Part shown: one piece after another, positions 61,561 through 64,000 of the stretch
How positions within the stretch are numbered: position 1 is the first letter of the stretch
How the letters are laid out: every line of letters starts with the position of its first letter
Assembly (NCBI RefSeq): GCF_964204645.1
Contig: NW_027437435.1
Span: 116,836 to 180,835, forward strand
Direction of reading: 5' to 3'
DNA: 64,000 bases
Source of the DNA: Tubulanus polymorphus
Taxonomy: Eukaryota > Nemertea > Palaeonemertea > Tubulaniformes > Tubulanidae
Notes under the pieces: generated by a model
The model's database searches: none
The model's input: only the letters and a program-made list of their open reading frames with translations
Told to the model about the DNA's origin: nothing
Made by a program: the position numbers and the translations under genes

Positions 61561-64000
61561 TTTCCTGACGATTTGAGCGCTTTTACGCATCGACATTGTC
61601 GTTTTTCCGATAGGGGGAATATTCGAAAAGAAAACGTCTTTTCTCGCGCTGAGCGACGTTTTCGCATCGAAAAGTGCTTTTCCTGACGATTTGAGCGCTT
61701 TTACGCATCGACATTGTCGTTTTACCGATAGGGAGAATATTCGATACGAAAACGTCTTTTCTCGCGCTGAACGACGTTTTCGCGTCGAAAAGTGCTTTTC
61801 CTGACGATTTGAGCGCTTTTACGCATCGACATTGTCGTTTTACCGATAGGGAGAATATTCGACACGAAAACGTCTTTTCTCGCGCTGAACGACGTTTTCG
61901 CGTCGAAAAGTGCTTTTCTTGACGATTTGAGCGCTTTTACGCATCGACATTGTCGTTTTTCCGATAGGGGGAATATTCGATAAGAAAACGTCTTTTCTCG
62001 CGCTGAACTACGTTTTCGCGTCGAAAAGTGCTTTTCCTGACGATTTGAGCGCTTTTACGCATCGACATTGTCGTTTTACCGATAGGGAGAATATTCGACA
62101 CGAAAACGTCTTTTCTCGCGCTGAACGACGTTTTCGCGTCGAAAAGTGCTTTTCCTGACGATTTGAGCGCTTTTACGCATCGACATTGTCGTTTTACCGA
62201 TAGTGAGAATATTCGATAAGAAAACGTCTTTTCTCGCGCTGAACTACGTTTTCGCGTCGAAAAGTGCTTTTCCTGACGATTTGAGCGCTTTTACGCATCG
62301 GCATTGTCGTTTTTCCGATCGGGGGAATATTCGATAAGAAAACGTCTTTTCTCGCGCCGAACGACGTTTTCGCGTCGAAAAGTGCTTTTCCTGACGATTT
62401 GAGCGCTTTTACGCATCGATATTGTCGTTTTACCGATAGGGAGAATATTCGACACGAAAACGACTTTTCTCGCGCTGAACGACGTTTTCGGGTCGAAAAG
62501 TGCTTTTCCTGACGATTTGAGCGCTTTTACGCATCGACATTGTCGTTTTACCGATAGGGAGAATATTCGACACGAAAACGTCTTTTCTCGCGCTGAACGA
62601 CGTTTTCGCGTCGAAAAGTGCTTTTCCTGACGATTTGAGCACTTTTACGCATCGACATTGTCGTTTTACCGATAGTGAGAATATTCAATACGAAAACGAC
62701 TTTTCTCGCGCTGAACGACGTTTTCGGGTCGAAAAGTGCTTTTCCTGACGATTTGAGCGCTTTTACGCATCGACATTGTCGTTTTTCCGATAGGGGGAAT
62801 AGTCGATACGAAAACGTCTTTTCTCGCGCTGAGCGACGTCTTCGCGTCGAAAAGTGCTTTTCTTGACGATTTGAGCGCTTTTACGCATCGACATTGTCGT
62901 TTTTCCGATAGGGGGAATATTCGAAAAGAAAACGTCTTTTCTCGCGCTCAGCGACGTTTTCGCGTCGAAAAGTGCTTTTCCTGACGATTTGAGCGCTTTT
63001 ACGCATCGATATTGTCGTTTTTCCGATAGGGGGAATATTCGATAAGAAAACGTCTTTTCTCGCGCTGAACTACGTTTTCGCGTCGAAAAGTGCTTTTCCT
63101 GACGATTTGAGCGCTTTTACGCATCGACATTGTCGTTTTACCGATAGGGAGAATATTCGACACGAAAACGTCTTTTCTCGCGCTGAACGACGTTTTCGCG
63201 TCGAAAAGTGCTTTTCCTGACGATTTGAGCGCTTTTACGTATCGACATTGTCGTTTTTCCGATAGGGGGAATATTCGATAAGAAAACGTCTTTTCTCGCG
63301 CTGAACTACGTTTTCGCGTCGAAAAGTGCTTTTCCTGACGATTTGAGCGCTTTTACGCATCGACATTGTCGTTTTTCCGATAGGGGGAATATTCGATACG
63401 AAAACGTCTTTCCTCGCGCTGAGCGACGTTTTCGCGTCGAAAAGTGCTTTTCTTGACGATTTGAGCGCTTTTACGAATCGACATTGTCGTTTTACCGATA
63501 GTGAGAATATTCGATAAGAAAACGTCTTTTCTCGCGCTGAACTACGTTTTCGCGTCGAAAAGTGCTTTTCCTGACGATTTGAGCGCTTTTACGCATCGAC
63601 ATTGTCGTTTTACCGATAGGGAGAATATTCGACACGAAAACGTCTTTTCTCGCGCTGAACGACGTTTTCGCGTCGAAAAGTGCTTTTCCTGACGATTTGA
63701 GCGCTTTTACGCATCGACATTGTCGTTTTACCGATAGTGAGAATATTCGGTACGAAAACGTCTTTTCTCGCGCCGAACGACGTTTTTGCGTCGACAAGTG
63801 CTTTTCCTGACGATTTGAGCGCTTTTACGCATCGACATTGTCGTTTTACCGATAGTGAGAATATTCAATACGAAAACGACTTTTCTCGCGCTGAACGACG
63901 TTTTCGGGTCGAAAAGTGCTTTTCCTGACGATTTGAGCGCTTTTACGCATCGACATTGTCGTTTTACCGATAGGGAGAATATTCGACACGAAATCGTCTT

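Larger units (their letters stand above)
35059..64000 (-). repeat. 118-bp tandem satellite array, inverted orientation, right of the Polinton
   Basis: About 245 copies of the 118-bp unit on the minus strand, continuing the register broken by the Polinton and running off the window. The same head/tail variants occur as in the left array. Rare length variants include an extra T near 36144, a 12-bp deletion at about 53358, single-base losses near 51497 and 54090, and a roughly 1-bp gain near 39113. No unique sequence, gene or second element was seen in these 28.9 kb; the many short ORFs are readings of the repeat. Confidence 0.97.

Noticed and set aside
35634-63928. Similar short ORFs in the right satellite
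   Set aside because: Same reason: periodic readings of the 118-bp unit, with no unique sequence between them.
1883-64000. CRISPR-like array
   Set aside because: Units are contiguous 118-bp copies with no unique spacers, the repeats are too long, and there are no cas genes; this is a eukaryotic satellite.
1-64000. tRNA or rRNA genes
   Set aside because: No cloverleaf-like or rRNA-like sequence was noticed in the unique segments, and the satellite unit does not show A-box/B-box spacing.

Overview
The window is eukaryotic genomic DNA. It holds one complete virus-like Polinton/Maverick element of 16,448 bp (18611-35058), inserted into a very large tandem satellite array with a 118-bp unit. Three things point to a eukaryote: the long satellite array, the self-synthesising DNA transposon (protein-primed-type family B DNA polymerase, retroviral-like integrase with a chromodomain, packaging ATPase, capsid genes), and intronless AT-rich genes that lack Shine-Dalgarno sites. 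The host cannot be named from the sequence. The AT-rich unique DNA would suit, for example, an early-diverging fungus or a protist, but this is only a guess.

Layout. Positions 1-1882 are AT-rich unique DNA. They hold two minus-strand ORFs: a 258-aa unknown protein with an acidic repeat and a 90-aa zinc-finger protein. They also hold a duplicated promoter-like cassette with heat-shock-element-like trimers, and a 268-bp near-perfect palindrome that ends exactly where the satellite starts. Positions 1883-18610 are satellite, direct to about 16906 and then inverted. Positions 18611-35058 are the Polinton. Positions 35059-64000 are satellite in the inverted orientation, running off the window. The short ORFs found throughout the satellite (mostly 63, 78, 82 or 100 codons) are frame-by-frame readings of the 118-bp unit and are not annotated as genes.

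Polinton. An exact 6-bp target-site duplication (GTCGTT) and terminal inverted repeats beginning AGTAATTAG define the ends. Gene order on the plus strand is: DNA polymerase POLB (broken near its N-terminus and carrying a full-length LAGLIDADG intein in catalytic motif C), [minus: zinc-finger/VLTF3-like transcription factor], putative minor capsid (penton) protein, a 113-aa unknown, three small membrane proteins, a conserved Polinton protein interrupted by one TAG, a coiled-coil/membrane protein, major capsid protein, chromodomain integrase, A32-like packaging ATPase, two small conserved proteins, and [minus: a 108-aa protein at the right end]. No adenovirus-like cysteine protease was found.

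The most interesting combination is regulatory. Almost every gene starts in TAAATG, usually preceded by TAATTTTTTT. This is the architecture of poxvirus late promoters (T-rich core plus a TAAAT initiator fused to the start codon). The same element encodes a protein whose zinc ribbon and helical C-terminal half resemble poxvirus late transcription factor VLTF3. This suggests a Polinton that carries, or borrows, a large-DNA-virus-like late transcription programme. The chromodomain of the integrase gives a plausible reason why it sits in satellite heterochromatin. Exact target-site duplications and near-identical inverted repeats suggest a recent insertion, yet POLB and one structural gene are already interrupted, so this copy is probably not autonomous unless those lesions are assembly errors.
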